Shown: positions 1 to 12,545, numbered from the stretch's first letter. The stretch is DNA of 64,000 nucleotides from Lepisosteus oculatus (GCF_040954835.1 NC_090698.1:1796501-1860500); one strand, 5' to 3'. Numbers and translations: made by a program. Notes: generated from the letters alone by a model not told the origin.

Positions 1-2306
1 AGGGGACGAGAGATGGGGGAGAGGGGAGGAGAGATGGGGGAGAGGGGACGAGAGATGAAGGAGGGATGGGGGAGAGGGGAGGAGAGATGGGGGAGAGGGG
101 AGGAGAGATGAAGGAGGGATGGGGGAAAGGGGAGGAGAGATGGGAGAGAGGGGAGGAGAGATGGGAGAGAGGGGAGGAGAGATGGGGAGAGGGGAGGAGA
201 GATGGGGAGAGGGGAGGAGAGATGAAGGAGAGATGGGGGAGAGGGGAGGAGAGATGGAGGAGAGATGGGGAGAGGGGAGGAGAGATGGGGAGAGGGGAGG
301 AGAGATGAAGGAGGGATGGGGGAGAGGGGAGGAGAGATGGGGGAGAGGGGACGAGAGATGGGGGAGAGGGGACGAGAGATGAAGGAGGGATGGGGGAGAG
401 GGGACGAGAGATGGGGGAGAGGGGACGAGAGATGAAGGAGGGATGGGGGAGAGGGGACGAGAGATGGGGGAGAGGGGACGAGAGATGAAGGAGGGATGGG
501 GGAGAGGGGACGAGAGATGGGGGAGAGGGGACGAGAGATGAAGGAGGGATGGGGGAAAGGGGAGGAGAGATGGGAGAGAGGGGAGGAGAGATGGGAGAGA
601 GGGGAGGAGAGATGGGGAGAGGGGAGGAGAGATGGGGAGAGGGGAGGAGAGATGAAGGAGAGATGGGGGAGAGGGGAGGAGAGATGGAGGAGAGATGGGG
701 AGAGGGGAGGAGAGATGGGGAGAGGGGAGGAGAGATGGGGAGAGGGGAGGAGAGATGGGGAGAGGGGAGGAGAGATGGGGGAGAGGGGACGAGAGATGAA
801 GGAGGGATGGGGGAGAGGGGACGAGAGATGGGGGAGAGGGGAGGAGAGATGGGGGAGAGGGGACGAGAGATGAAGGAGGGATGGGGGAGAGGGGAGGAGA
901 GATGGGGGAGAGGGGAGGAGAGATGAAGGAGGGATGGGGGAAAGGGGAGGAGAGCTGGGAGAGAGGGGAGGAGAGATGGGGAGAGGGGAGGAGAGATGAA
1001 GAGAGATGGGGGAGAGGGGAGGAGAGATGGAGGAGAGATGGGGAGAGGGGAGGAGAGATGGGGAGAGGGGAGGAGAGATGGGGAGAGGGGAGGAGAGATG
1101 GGGAGAGGGGACGAGAGATGGGGGAGAGGGGACGAGAGATGAAGGAGGGATGGGGGAGAGGGGACGAGAGATGGGGGAGAGGGGACGAGAGATGAAGGAG
1201 GGATGGGGGAGAGGGGACGAGAGATGGGGGAGAGGGGACGAGAGATGAAGGAGGGATGGGGGAGAGGGGACGAGAGATGGGGGAGAGGGGACGAGAGATG
1301 AAGGAGGGATGGGGAAAGGGGAGGAGATGGAGAGAGGGGAGGAGAGATGGGAGAGAGGGGAGGAGAGAGGGAGAGGGGAGGAGAGATGGGGAGAGGGGAG
1401 GAGAGATGAAGGAGAGATGGGGGAGAGGGGAGGAGAGATGGAGGAGAGATGGGGAGAGGGGAGGAGAGATGGGGAGAGGGGAGGAGAGATGGGGAGAGGG
1501 GAGGAGAGATGGGGGAGAGGGGACGAGAGATGAAGGAGGGATGGGGGAGAGGGGACGAGAGATGGGGGAGAGGGAGGAGAGATGGGGGAGAGGGGACGAG
1601 AGATGAAGGAGGGATGGGGGAGAGGGGAGGAGAGATGGGGGAGAGGGGAGGAGAGATGAAGGAGGGATGGGGGAAAGGGGAGGAGAGATGGGAGAGAGGG
1701 GAGGAGAGATGGGGAGAGGGGAGGAGAGATGAAGGAGAGATGGGGAGAGGGGAGGAGAGATGGAGGAGATGAGGGAGGGAGAGGGGAGGAGAGATGGGGC
1801 GAGGGGAGGAGAGATGGGGAGAGGGGAGGAGAGATGAAGGAGAGATGGGGAGAGGGGAGGAGAGATGGAGGAGAGATGGGAGAGGGGAGGAGAGATGGGG
1901 AGAGGGGAGGAGAGATGGGGGAGAGGGGACGAGAGATGAAGGAGGGATGGGGGAGAGGGGACGAGAGATGGGGGAGAGGGGAGGAGAGATGGGGAGAGGG
2001 GAGGAGAGATGGGGGAGAGGGGACGAGAGATGAAGGAGGGATGGGGGAGAGGGGACGAGAGATGGGGGAGAGGGGAGGAGAGATGGGGAGAGGGGAGGAG
2101 AGATGGGGGAAAGGGGAGGAGAGATGGGGAGAGGGGAGGAGAGATGAAGGAGGGATGAGGGAGAGGGGAGGAGGGATGAGGGAGAGGGAGGAGAGATGGG
2201 AGAGAGGGGAGGAGAGATGGGAGAGAGGGGAGGAGAGATGGGGGAGAGGGGAGGAGAGATGAAGGAGGGATGGGGGAGAGGGGAGGAGAGATGGGGAGAG
2301 GGGAGG
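1..2306. repeat. Purine-rich GA minisatellite with higher-order units
   Basis: The + strand is almost entirely G and A, built from short units such as GGGGAGAGGGGAGGAGAGAT, interrupted by ATGAAGGAGGGAT and ACGAGAG variants. The rare marker GGGGAAAGGGG recurs near 121, 551, 936, 1311, 1669 and 2105. This gives a higher-order period of about 360-435 bases on top of the roughly 15-20 base units. The array runs off the left edge and stops about 95 bases before the first recognisable nesprin exon, so it probably lies in an intron of that gene. It is open in several frames (GERGGEM-type peptides) only because the unit lacks stop codons; I see no reason to call it coding. Confidence 0.95.
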
Positions 2307-2402
2307 AGCTACAGTGACATACAAACAGAGGCCCACGGCGGTGACGCTGTGTGTTGAGCTCGCTCCTCACTGGGCTGACTGGCGGGAGGTGTGTGCGAGC
2401 AG

Positions 2403-5400
2403 ACCTTCCAGGTGCTGGTTGGGGAGAACGCGGAGCGGCTGACCGGCCTGCTGGAGTGGGGCGAGAGGCTGATCCAGCGCAGTGAGCCTGGCGACGCCGA
2501 GGAGATCGAGGAGGAGCTGCAGGAGCTGCTGCTGTACTGCGCCCGGGTCTTCGACGGGGTGGCGCGGCTGCACACGCGTCTGCTCAGCATGCGACTGGTG
2601 AGCTCTGGCACTCCCCTCCTGCAGAACTCCAGGGCGGCTCATTTCCCATCAGCACCACTTGAGCGAATTACTGGCTTTATTGGAGTAAACACGCTCTGTT
2701 TCTGGTCTTTCAGCCATTGAGGGTTTTAGGTTACCTAGAACACCTCCAGGTCTGTAATGATCTGTGCTGATCCTGAACACAGGGATGGTCAGCTGTCTTC
2801 CTGCACCAGCATCCTGCAGCTTTCACGGGTGAAGTTTAATGCGACACCCATTTCAGACCTGAGTGGTTGTTTTGATAAGCCATGTACAATTAAATTGCCC
2901 CCTTGGGATGAATGAAGTATTTGGAGTTGGAATAAAGTCCTGATGTCTGTCTCCCAAATGCAGGGCTGGGCTCAGGAGTGAGCGCTGCGAACTCCTGCAC
3001 TGTGTGCTCAGCAGTGTTCAGGTGTGCTGGGTCCTCCCTCACTCCCGTCCTTCCTGTCCCCCAGGTGTTCGAGGAGGACTTGCTGTTGGACCAGCACTCC
3101 GGCTCCGACTCGGAGGCGCAGTGGGAAGACGAGGGGATTTACGACCGGAGCAGCGTGTCGGATCCTCAGCGCTCCCTCTCCCCTGCCGCAGGCCTGGGTC
3201 CCGGCTCCAGCCTGGACTCCCTGGCCCTGGAGTGGGACCCCTCCGTGGACGTGGGGGGGTCCGGTTCCCACGACGACGCCGACTCCTCCTACTTCAGCGT
3301 CGTCACGGGTAAGCCACGCGCCTCCCCGGAGAGGATAAGAGAACTGACTCCGGCTGCTAAACTTCCAATTTCCCAGATTTCTTACGAGTAAAGCTTGCAG
3401 ATCCTCCCTAGTGCCCCATCCAGGGCTGGCGGCAAACGTATTTCTCTTCTGTCCCTGTATCACTCCCCCACCCCTGCCTGCTGACCCTGCTGGGGCAGGC
3501 AGGCAGCTTTCGGGAGAGGTGAGAAACATTGGCCTTGACCGGTGGCTTCAAATTAAAATGTATGAAAGTCAGACATCATTTTGTTTCACAGGGCTGCCCC
3601 ATAAGGAAGACAGCTTGTCCAAGGACACGCGTGCCAACAGAAGGAGTTTCCTGAGTTCGCTGGGGTCGCAGTCTGACGTGATCACCGCAGACGTGGTGAG
3701 GCCCCCGGGTTCATGTAATGAGCTAGCTCTGGATGGAGATAAGAGGCTCATGGTTTGCTCCCCTGTGTTTGCTTCAGGGCACAGAATGCGATGTGGGATA
3801 CGAGGGTTCGAGACGGCCTGGCCCCTCTGCACTGCCAGGCAGCCTGGAGTCAGGTAAGGCACTGGGCCTGCGGGACGCCCACGCACACCTGCACACCACA
3901 GCCATGCGCAGCGCTGTCTGCAGCTCAGCTTGGAGCGACAGGGCCCTGCCATTAGAAAATGAGCACCTCAAACTCAGAGCGTTTGTCTTATCACAGAGCA
4001 TTCCTCCTCATCCTTTTGCCTCAGCTTCGTTCAATACCTTCGCACACCTGAGTAGAATTCATTTGAACATTCCGGTGTGTTTTTCAGGTGAAGACAGTCC
4101 TCACCACATTTCTGGGCCACGTTTGACGTCCAGTGGACACCTGGCTGAGCCTGTGACCTTTGACCCAGAGCGCATCAGTGCGTGGCTGGGGCAGACAGAG
4201 TCACCTCTGCCTCAGGCCCCCAGAGCACTGGAGGTGCCGGCTCACGGTGAAGCCCTGGAGACTGACGACACTCGGAAGGTACTGACTGTATAAATCGCCT
4301 GTCTACCCCTGCTCCATAGCTTAAAAATCAGTTTTGCACAGTTCCTTGTGGCAGTTCATTACCATTGTGAAAACACTTATGGGTGTGAAATAATGTGTAA
4401 ACTGAATAATCACACTCATTCATATACAGCTTTGTTTTAAAAACACTTTTCTGGACACTCCACTCAAAGCGCTTTACAGGTAATGGGGATCCCCTCCACC
4501 ACCCCCAGTGTGCAGCCCCACCTGGATGATGCTCCAGTCCGCTCCCCACACACCAGCTCTCAGTGGGGAGCAGAAAAGAGTGATGAAGCCAGTTCAGAGA
4601 TGGGGATTATTAGGAGGCCATGACTGGTCAAGGCCAGGGGGGAATTTAGCCAAAACACCAGAGTCACACCCCTACTCTTTTCAAGAGACACTCTTGGATG
4701 ACCACAGAGAGTCAGGACGTTGGTTTTATGTCTCACTCAGCTCCAAAGATGACCTGTGTAGATGATTGTTTTACTCTGCAATCAAAAACTCTGGACAGGG
4801 CTAAACACAGAAGTGCAGTTCACCTGACAGAACCCTGTTGAGTGCTTAGCTTAGTGGTCAGCCTTGGGTTTCATTTCAAATGATCTCTGAACTGTGGTTC
4901 AACACTGTACAGCTCCTTTTGTTTAGAAATGGATGGTTTGGGGGTGACTCATAAGACCTGCTGGTGTGCACCAGCGCTCCACGTTCTGCGCACATTATCT
5001 CCCGAAAATCCACCTCATTGGAGCGGAGAGGGAGTGTTAATCACTACTGCTATCAGAGCTGTAGAAGCCTGGAGACTTCACTGTCGGGGGCTCTGTGGCG
5101 TAGCTGCGTGAACAGTGACTCTGTCTATATCCCTGTGCCAGTGCTTCAGGCTGCCTCAGGAGGGGATGCCATGTGTCCCAGGAAATGCCTCTCCTCTTCA
5201 CCTCACTTCCGGTCCTGCTGGGGAGGAGCGGAGCGCCCGGAGTCGGACACAAGGGAAGGTGTCGGACGCAAACGGCCCCGCACCGTGGAGCAGACGCAGG
5301 AGACACCCAGACGTGCACCCGGGCGTGCAGGTTAAACATTCGCTCGTTTACGTGTTTGTTTCAAGCCCTAGTGTGGACAGCCCTGGTGCCCCCAGCTGTA

Positions 5401-7083
5401 TAGCTGAGTAATGCCTTTACTAGGGTGACTAGCACCCCATCTCTGGAGGACTCAGGTAATCAGGTACTCTCTTCTCCCAGTTCAACAGAAACCAGACTAA
5501 GGGAAGGTCTAGACTTGAGTGCTGACCGAGAGCAGACATGGCTGTAGTTTAGAGAAATGCCACATTCATTTAAATCAGACCTGAGGCGCACTGGTGACAT
5601 CCAGTCTTCCCACAATACCGTAGTGCCTGTTGTGGAAATGTCATCTTACACCCAGAGATATCCACCCTCACACTCGGCCACTCCCCAGCTTGTCTTTCTT
5701 TCATCTCTTCTGTTTGCAGCAGGTCCAGGACAAGAGCATCAACTGCCCTGGCATCCCCGAAGTCAAAATCAACATCGATACCGAGTAAGAGCTTTGTTAC
5801 CTCCTGGAATTCAATCAGACCAGCTTAGCTGGAACAAGAGAATCGGATCCTCTTCCTTTCCTCCTGCTGCCTTTCAGCAGACAGTTCAAGGCTTTATTCC
5901 TGAAACTAACTTGTAAAGGGCATTTCTAGATATAGAGTTAGAGAATCAGTAAGATTACGGTATTAAACTGTTAACAGGGATTCTGAGTTTTCATATTTCC
6001 CCCTACGTCAGTAAAGTGCTATTTTTGTACTGTGAAACAACAAAACTGTCATTTATAATGTTCATTTTTCATAAACAAGGAGAACACAGGAGGAACGTAG
6101 TGCAAACTGAAGCACATGATTAGAATGGCAAACATAAAAATTGCTAAAAACAGCTTTATGTCTTTTATAAAAATTTGTGTACATAACTAAAAAATATATT
6201 TTAACAAAACTTGGCACTCACAATCTGTCGCATGCTGTTTCACAGTGAACGCGCCTCTTAGTTGTAGCTAATTTTCAACCACATTCCTATAATAAAGGAG
6301 AAAATACAGAGTAGAACAAATTCTAACCCAGAAGTTCAGCTGGGTGCTGTGAATGACGTGAGTCCCCTCCTTTATATCCTGAAAATCACTTTGGGATCCT
6401 TTGGAATAAAAACACTCTACAAATGGAAGCAGATTTTACTTTTCCTTATTCATCCGTCTGGGTTACTGCAACCACAGTACACTGCAGCCTGGATGGGGTG
6501 CCAGACAATTGCTGGGCACAAGCACACAGGGACAATCTGGGGGCGCTAAATAACCCAGCGGGCTGCAGAAGAAACCAGAACACCCTGAGAGTACCTGCAC
6601 AGACCTGGGGGAACATGCAAGCTCCGCACAGAGTCCTCCGCAAGGGTCTGCGTTGGGCCCCATGTCTGAAGACAGGAGAGGCAGCTGCACTATCTTCCAC
6701 ACCACTGTGCTGCCCACTGTTGCTTCATAATGATTAAACACCCACTGTGTGATCACTGTGTCATACAGTACTGTATGTGCTGTAATATATTCACATTGCA
6801 CAAGTGTGCCTCTGCCTGACGCCGTCTCCCTGTGTTTTGCCTCTGCAGAGCGGAGTGCGTCCCACAGAGCAGGACCGGTCGAGCTGCCCGGCGGCTCCAC
6901 GCCCCCGTGCTCCTGCGCTTGGCCAAGGCCGCCCTCTTCCTCTTCCTCTCGCTGGCCCTTGTCCTGGCCCTCCTGCGCCAGCTCCCGGCCGGCGCCAGCG
7001 ACCCCCGCTGCCATCGCGCCAACACCTTCGCCCGCTCCCTGCGGCTCATGCTGCACTACGTCAACGGCCCGCCCCCGACGTGA
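2403..7083 (+). CDS. KASH-domain nesprin, 3' part (SYNE family, short-nesprin-like)
   Basis: Nesprins span the outer nuclear membrane; their C-terminal KASH peptide binds SUN proteins, linking nucleus to cytoskeleton. Exons in continuous frame: 2403-2597, 3065-3308, 3592-3695, 3778-3853, 4088-4278, 5142-5330, 5720-5784 and 6849-7083 (stop TGA), about 432 residues here. The first exon holds the end of a spectrin-type helix (LLEWGERLIQRSEPGDAEEI). The middle is acidic and low-complexity (SLDSLALEWDPSVDVGG). The last exon has one hydrophobic segment (ALFLFLSLALVLALL) and the lumenal tail FARSLRLMLHYVNGPPPT, with a Cys at the place used for the SUN disulfide. Exon 6 is uncertain: its donor could be at 5259 (AAG/gtgtcg) or 5331 (CAG/gttaaa), both in frame. 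The 5' part lies off the left edge. CAPNS1 in the same window favours syne4; syne3 or a syne2-like copy remain possible. Confidence 0.88.
4436..4740 (-). mobile_element. 5S-derived SINE, 5'-truncated copy
   Basis: In reverse orientation this matches the body and tail of the element seen complete at 54591-55101. It shares the GACCACAGAGAGTCAGGAC-like centre, the block with CCTAATAATCCCCATC, and the end GCGCTTTGAGTGGAGTGTCC. The 5S-like head is missing. It lies in the nesprin intron between the exons ending at 4278 and starting at 5142. Confidence 0.8.
6440..6735 (-). mobile_element. tRNA/V-SINE-like element, reverse copy
   Basis: The stretch includes GGGGAACATGCAAGCTCCGC and a GGAGGAAACC-like block, typical of an abundant fish SINE read in reverse (forward form: GGAGTCTCTATGTTCTCCCC). 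A forward copy lies at 60360-60700 in this window. It sits in the last nesprin intron, before the KASH exon. Confidence 0.65.
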
Positions 7084-7763
7084 AGGAGCCTCGAACCCAT
7101 CTCCAGGTTTACACGGCGCGTGGAGGACGATGGCGATGCCTGCGAGCTGACATGCCTTTCAGGGCTGTGGAAATGAAGGAACTGTCTTCCTTTCACGGAG
7201 ACATGGAAAGTCCCATTAAGAAAAACAAGGACATTAATGAAAGGTAAATATTTTTCAGGAACACGTTAAGAAAACGGCTGCATGCACCTTGTGGCTCTAC
7301 ACTTCAAATACTGTTTTCTTGTAACCAGATTTGTCTATTTTCGGAGTAGGTAGTCTAAAGAGACCACTTCACTGGTTACTGTAGCAGTGTAGAATTCTGA
7401 GGGTCACCTTTGAGATGAGATGAGACAGTTCTTTTGCACTGTGATCTACAGAAGAATGTGCCTTGAACTCTGTGCTTTATGTTGTGAGCCTCTGTTAGAG
7501 TGTTTGTCTTGAGAACAGGATTTGCAACACAATCTGACTGAAACCTGTCTTGTGATAAATACTTCCATTCCATCGCACACACTTCTCACACAGACACCTG
7601 GGCTGTGTTTCGACTCACGGCCTCCAGCTGTGTGCTGGAGATGCTACATTTTAAACCGTCCACATGTGCTGGATGAGAAGGCATCCTCAAAATCATTGCA
7701 TGATTGTGATCCTTTGTTTTTGTGTGCTCAGAGAAAACCAACATCACAGATGGAATTTTGTAC

Positions 7764-7769
7764 AATAAA
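7764..7769 (+). terminator. Poly(A) signal of the nesprin gene
   Basis: AATAAA lies 680 bases after the nesprin stop codon, in otherwise unremarkable sequence. It is the first canonical signal downstream and sets the likely 3' UTR at 7084 to about 7790. Confidence 0.5.
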
Positions 7770-7854
7770 ATTTAGTAGTGCAGAAAGTATGTGAGTTTTT
7801 ATACGAAGGGAGGTCTGTCCTGTCAGCATCAGTCTTACGCAGGTAGGTTGTTCG

Positions 7855-8216
7855 ATTATCTTCGTTCCTCTGACACCGGTCTCCTGTCTGTCTACACTCT
7901 ATTGGTGACATAGACTTCTCCTGCTGCACCCCAAAACTCTGGAATTCTCTCCTCAAGGATATCAGAGAGTGAATTAGAGTCCGGACTCTAAACCTTTCTC
8001 TTCAGGCTTTTACTTAATTAACATCTGTGTCTTCTCCACTTTCTCAAGACTATGCATCTTCTGCTGCAGTTCTAACTGTTTGTGTTTCTTATATGTGCTT
8101 ATTTTGAATTTTGCTATCCTAAAAAGTTTTTAACCCTTTTTTACACCTACTATAAAGTGCTTTAAGATGTTACTTTTAAAGTTGCTATATAAATAAAGAT
8201 GATAATGATGATGATC
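7855..8216 (+). mobile_element. L2-like LINE 3' fragment
   Basis: Decayed sequence encodes the common C-terminal stretch of fish LINE reverse transcriptases (CACCCCAAAACTCTGGAATT, then CTCAAGGATATCAGAG) and ends in a TATAAATAAAG-type tail followed by a microsatellite. The same blocks occur at 42420-42930, so both belong to one family. Confidence 0.75.
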
Positions 8217-8217
<1 letters not shown>

Positions 8218-8279
<62 letters not shown>

Positions 8280-8299
8280 TGTTAGAAAATGGATGGATA
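8218..8299 (+). repeat. (ATT)n microsatellite with SINE-type tail
   Basis: About 60 bases of pure ATT follow the LINE tail, then GTTAGAAAATGGATGGAT, which resembles the end of the tRNA/V-SINE-like family. One mobile element appears to abut or nest in another here. Confidence 0.85.
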
Positions 8300-10020
8300 C
8301 ATTGTTATTTGTGACATGCCTCAAAGATGCAAAACTTTCAAAGGAGATCTTTGAACATTTATTCTGGAGAATTGTAAACAGTACTATTTTGTGTCTGAAC
8401 AAATTAATCTCATCTCATATTGATCTTGAATAATGTGCTGCCACCAGTATACAGTCTATACAGAGAACACCTGAATACTTTGATGGTTATTTTTATTTTA
8501 GCATTTTCTAGATTTCGCAACTGATGGTCAAGAACGAACATTTTCTCCAAATATGTTATAGCTGCCTCTGTGATGGAAAACAACAGAATTTTGTGTCATT
8601 TTTCCATATGTTAGCTGTAGGGCACTTGACCAGTTTGCAGATACCTAAGGCACCCTGAGAGCTGTAGACGGACAGTTTAATTTCCCCCAGATCTCCACAG
8701 AGAATCCAGACCAGCAGAGAAATGAGCTCAACAAAATGAAATCATTGCCGGTCTCCCCAGCCTTCATCCATCACCTCTTGCCCAGATCCTGCTGAGCCCA
8801 TGACCTAATGAAGGGAGAAAGCTAAGCGAAGGCAGAGAAAGAGCTCTTTATCACGTGTGTAGACGCCTCCGTGCCTGCTGTGTCTGCGTCTCTGGGGGCC
8901 TCGCTGGCTGGAGCGAATCTAATTTACGGCAGCCTGGAAGACGGACGCAGAAGGCTGGCAGGAAGATGGAGGTGCTGTGAGATTTGATCCCGGCCAGAGA
9001 TTTATGAATGAGCATGCCTTTAGATGACTGGGGGGGGGGGGAATAGATCTTCATATTTTCTGTCAGCTAGGGGAATCGATCACCAGCGTCAGGAGCAGGA
9101 GCACGTGGGCGCTCGGCAGCGGAGGACACTGGAATATAAGAGCGCAGAAATGGGAGTGGAGAGAGTTTAATGCGAAAACGATGTGTGGCCACCAGCCTGA
9201 CGAGGGACGCGGCGGGCAGACCTGGGGCTCGCACCAAACTTTCGCAGCCGGGTGCCTAACCCACCTCTTGTTAGCTTGCTCTTTAACTCAGCGGCTCGAC
9301 ATTCAAATCTACAGCTCGGCGTGAGGCTCTTTTATGAAGGCAGCTCATCTCGAGAGGCTGCTCTCCGCAGTCTGGGATCCATTACACCCGGCGCAGGTAG
9401 GCTTTCTGACAGTGCTGTATCCTGGTGGAGCACTGACCTCTGACTACCTCCTTCGATGGCTGTATTCTGAGGCGGAGAAAAAGGATTCCTGAATACATGT
9501 TACGAGCGCAAGAGAACCCCACAGAAACACCTGTCTTGGCGTCTGCCCAAGACTGCATACACAGAATAGTAAATTAATATTCAACTCCGCTTCTTGGTCA
9601 AATTTATCTGCTGCGTCCAATTCCCTGAAGAGAAATGTGGTGTAAATGAAAGAATCCCCCGAGTGTCTGCAGCGTGTCTCCCCTGCCCGTCCTGCACGCC
9701 GGAGAGGCTGATAGCATTCTGGAGCTAATGAGGCCTGTTAGATGGACTGTGAAGCACAGGGACCAGATTCTCTCCCTGCGGCTCCAAATCAATCACGTTG
9801 ATCAGGACTGACGGGTTGCTACCTTCCTGAGTTTAAACACTGCAAGCCAAATCACTGAAGGTATCGCATACCTCACAGCAGCATCACCAGGGACTGCAAC
9901 AGAAAATTCACTGTAAGCCTGCCTGTTATTAACTCCCAGTGTTATTAAGAAGAAAGTATTAAGGCCTGCTTTTATTACACCCACATCCGTTTGGGACCTG
10001 TGAGGAGTCCGCAGCTGGGG
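8300..10020. other. Intergenic, nothing recognised
   Basis: Only short unsupported open frames and a run of G at 9030-9041. Conserved regulatory DNA may be hidden here but cannot be shown from one sequence. Confidence 0.5.
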
Positions 10021-10029
10021 TCTCCAAGC

Positions 10030-10540
10030 CCGGTCCTGGAGCGTAATTGTCACGGAGCGTCTTTCAGGACCCTGTGCAGACAGTCCAATCCGGAGGGGAG
10101 TGAGCAGACACGGGGGGGAGACGAGGAACTGGGCTGGTAGACGAACAGGGGGGCGTGACGAAGGCGCTCGGTGCTCAGGGGGGCGTGGTCCAGGCAAACA
10201 GTCCAAAGGGTGTTCGTAGGGAAATCCGTGGGGAGGCAAATGTCCAGAGCTGGGTGGTCCATCCATGACAAACGGAGTTAAAAGCCGGAGCGGGATCTGG
10301 CGAAGGCGCTCCCAGCCCCGGACCCAGCTGGTCAGGACGCCGGGGAAAAGGCCTGCCTTCGGACAACCCGGAAAACAGGCAAGCCTTGTGGCATCCATCT
10401 TCCAAAGCTGAGCCCGGAACAGTGGGAGCGTCTGGCTTTTAAAGGGGAGGCTGGAACAGGAGGCAGGTGCAGGAGATCAGGTCAAATGCGAAAGAGCCGG
10501 AGCCCCCCTTCAGGGAGAGGGATTAGAATCGTGACAATCA
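10030..10540. mobile_element. Possible LTR-related or other repeat fragment
   Basis: A GC-rich block, compositionally unlike its AT-rich flanks, runs from AATTGTCACG (10044) to GAATCGTGACAAT (about 10527), short motifs that look like inverted ends. The stretch CTTTTAAAGGGGAGGCTGGA looks like promoter-plus-leader sequence of fish repeats. A 198-residue frame on the - strand over it has no family resemblance. Class uncertain. Confidence 0.3.
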
Positions 10541-12299
10541 TGACGACCTCTTTCGTAATTATCTTAATTATTTCATCACCAGCTGGACCCATCCGACTCT
10601 GAGGCACCTGCTGTGTTAAAGAGGAACTGCAGTCCCAGTTTCCCACAATGTTTATTGAATATCAGCCACATAATAAATTCACAATCGTGAGCTTTGTGAA
10701 AGTACTGTAAGTCGCCATGTTGTTGCAAACTCATATTCTAGTTCCCACGAATTGCGATGTGAAATGACCCTTCCTGCTCACTAGTCACTGTAATGACTAA
10801 TGTACTGTGATGGACGAGCAGACATTGAGCCACAGAAAGTTTCCGTTGTGATCCGCATGAGGAGGTATTTATTGCCAAAACTCTCGAAGTCGAGAGTAAT
10901 ATTTCTATGGGATTAAAAGAGCTGTATTCACAGGCCTGCTTGTTTAGGATGTGGCCACTTCACGCCACTGGAAGTTTTGTTGCCTCGTTCTGAAGCGCAG
11001 AACATGGCAGTGTGTATCCAGGATATTTTTGTGATGTAAACTGGAGATGCTGCAAGTTACTGTGTGCATTTAACTTTCGTTGCGGTTTGAAATGCACTCA
11101 TCAATGCTGATTCTTTCCAAACTGAAATATGAACGTAGCTTGGCAGTGGAGTATAGGCGAAAGGCTATAAAATACCTTTGGGTGGGTGAGTGGACGTGGC
11201 CCCTGGGCTGGGGGTCCATTAAGACTGCAGAACTCTCTTGCACAGCTGCGAATCAGAGGGTATGTTCTGCTCCACGCGACAGGGAGTTTCTACTTCGCTA
11301 GCCAGTGTAATATCGCGAGCAAGATTAGCTTTAGCACCTAAAGGGTGAGAGGAAAAGAAATACAGAAATGATCTCTCGGTTCTCTCTCGCTCGTCTCCTC
11401 GGCACACACAATAAAAAGATCTTCTCTGTGCAGTGTGGCTGTAAATCTAATTATGCAGATTAATGTCCCATGGAAAGTGTCATTACCTAAATGAACTCAG
11501 AGAGGACGAGTTTCAGCACATCAAGCCCTTGATTTCAGTCTAAATGCTAATAGGCATATCTGAAAATATATAGACAGAGCTCTGCCATTTGAGTGTGAGC
11601 ATTTGAAAGGCCCAGAACAGTGGAACCACGCAGTTTTCTCACTGCACATTCATGACCATGGGATCAACTTCACTCTCCTGCATCAGGCCATACACCACAC
11701 ACAAGCCTGCCATGCACTTGTATGATGTGTGCTCCCTTGAGTTATGTTCACTGTGCAATGCACACATAACAAACACACATTCTCAATATCAAATTATTAA
11801 ACAGTAGACCCCTGCATTGCAACTTATACAAATATCCATATTGTGGTGTACTGTAGGTACAAGATGGTATTTATTTGCATCTTCTTTTTGAGACATTGGC
11901 ATTTGCCTGTTCAACGTCATACTATTATTCTTCAATGTATTGCAGTGCTCTGGGGCGTTATGTAAGTTATCTACGTCCCTGACATAAAAAGGAGAAGATC
12001 CAGCCTCTGGCCCTTCCAAAAGCTGTTTTCAAGCTTATAAGCAGCAGAAGAGCTTGCTATTTGTTGGGGTGTCATTTGGTGGAGTTTGCATCTGTTACAG
12101 CTCCTGCCTCATTAGCAAAGCAAGGTTCATCTGCTGTATCCCCTGGTGGCAGAGAAAATAATTGCATGTATTCAGGAATTTGATCTTAAGGCGACTATTA
12201 ATTTTTTAATTATATATGATGTACTACCTATGGAGTACTAATACAGTTTGGATTTATATGTTAAGAATGTTTTTTATTTAATTTAAGTTAAAAGAATTG

Positions 12300-12545
12300 A
12301 AACTAAACACGGTGAAATGGCATTTCGCCATTACGCTGCTCACAGCTGGAACCAGCTCCCGAAGGATCTTAGATATGCCCCAACCTTCGCCATTTTTAAA
12401 TCTAAATCTTAGTTTTATTGTGTTTTTTCATTATTTCTTTTATGATATTTATTTAATTTTCTGTTTTATGGTTTGTATTCGTATAAAGCACTTTGAACTA
12501 CCTGTGTGTACGGAAATGTGCTGTAGAAATAAATTTGCCTCGCCT
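12300..12545 (+). mobile_element. LINE 3' end fragment (second family)
   Basis: The stretch CATTACGCTGCTCACAGCTG to TTTTTAAATCTAAATC encodes a degenerate 'AxxWNxLPxxLRxAPxxxxFKSK' motif, usual at the C-terminus of non-LTR reverse transcriptases. It is followed by an AT-rich 3' UTR ending CTGTAGAAATAAATTTGCC. It differs in sequence from the L2-like copies at 7855 and 42420. Confidence 0.65.

Noticed and set aside
66-2262. Many overlapping frames encoding GERGGEM/EERWGRG repeats
   Set aside because: They exist in several frames at once because the GA unit lacks stop codons; there is no gene context and the peptides are pure repeat.
6463-7056. 197-residue frame on the - strand
   Set aside because: Antisense shadow of the KASH exon and the adjacent SINE.
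9802-10398. 198-residue frame on the - strand
   Set aside because: Falls in a GC-rich repeat-like block, has no family resemblance and no supporting splice or promoter signals.
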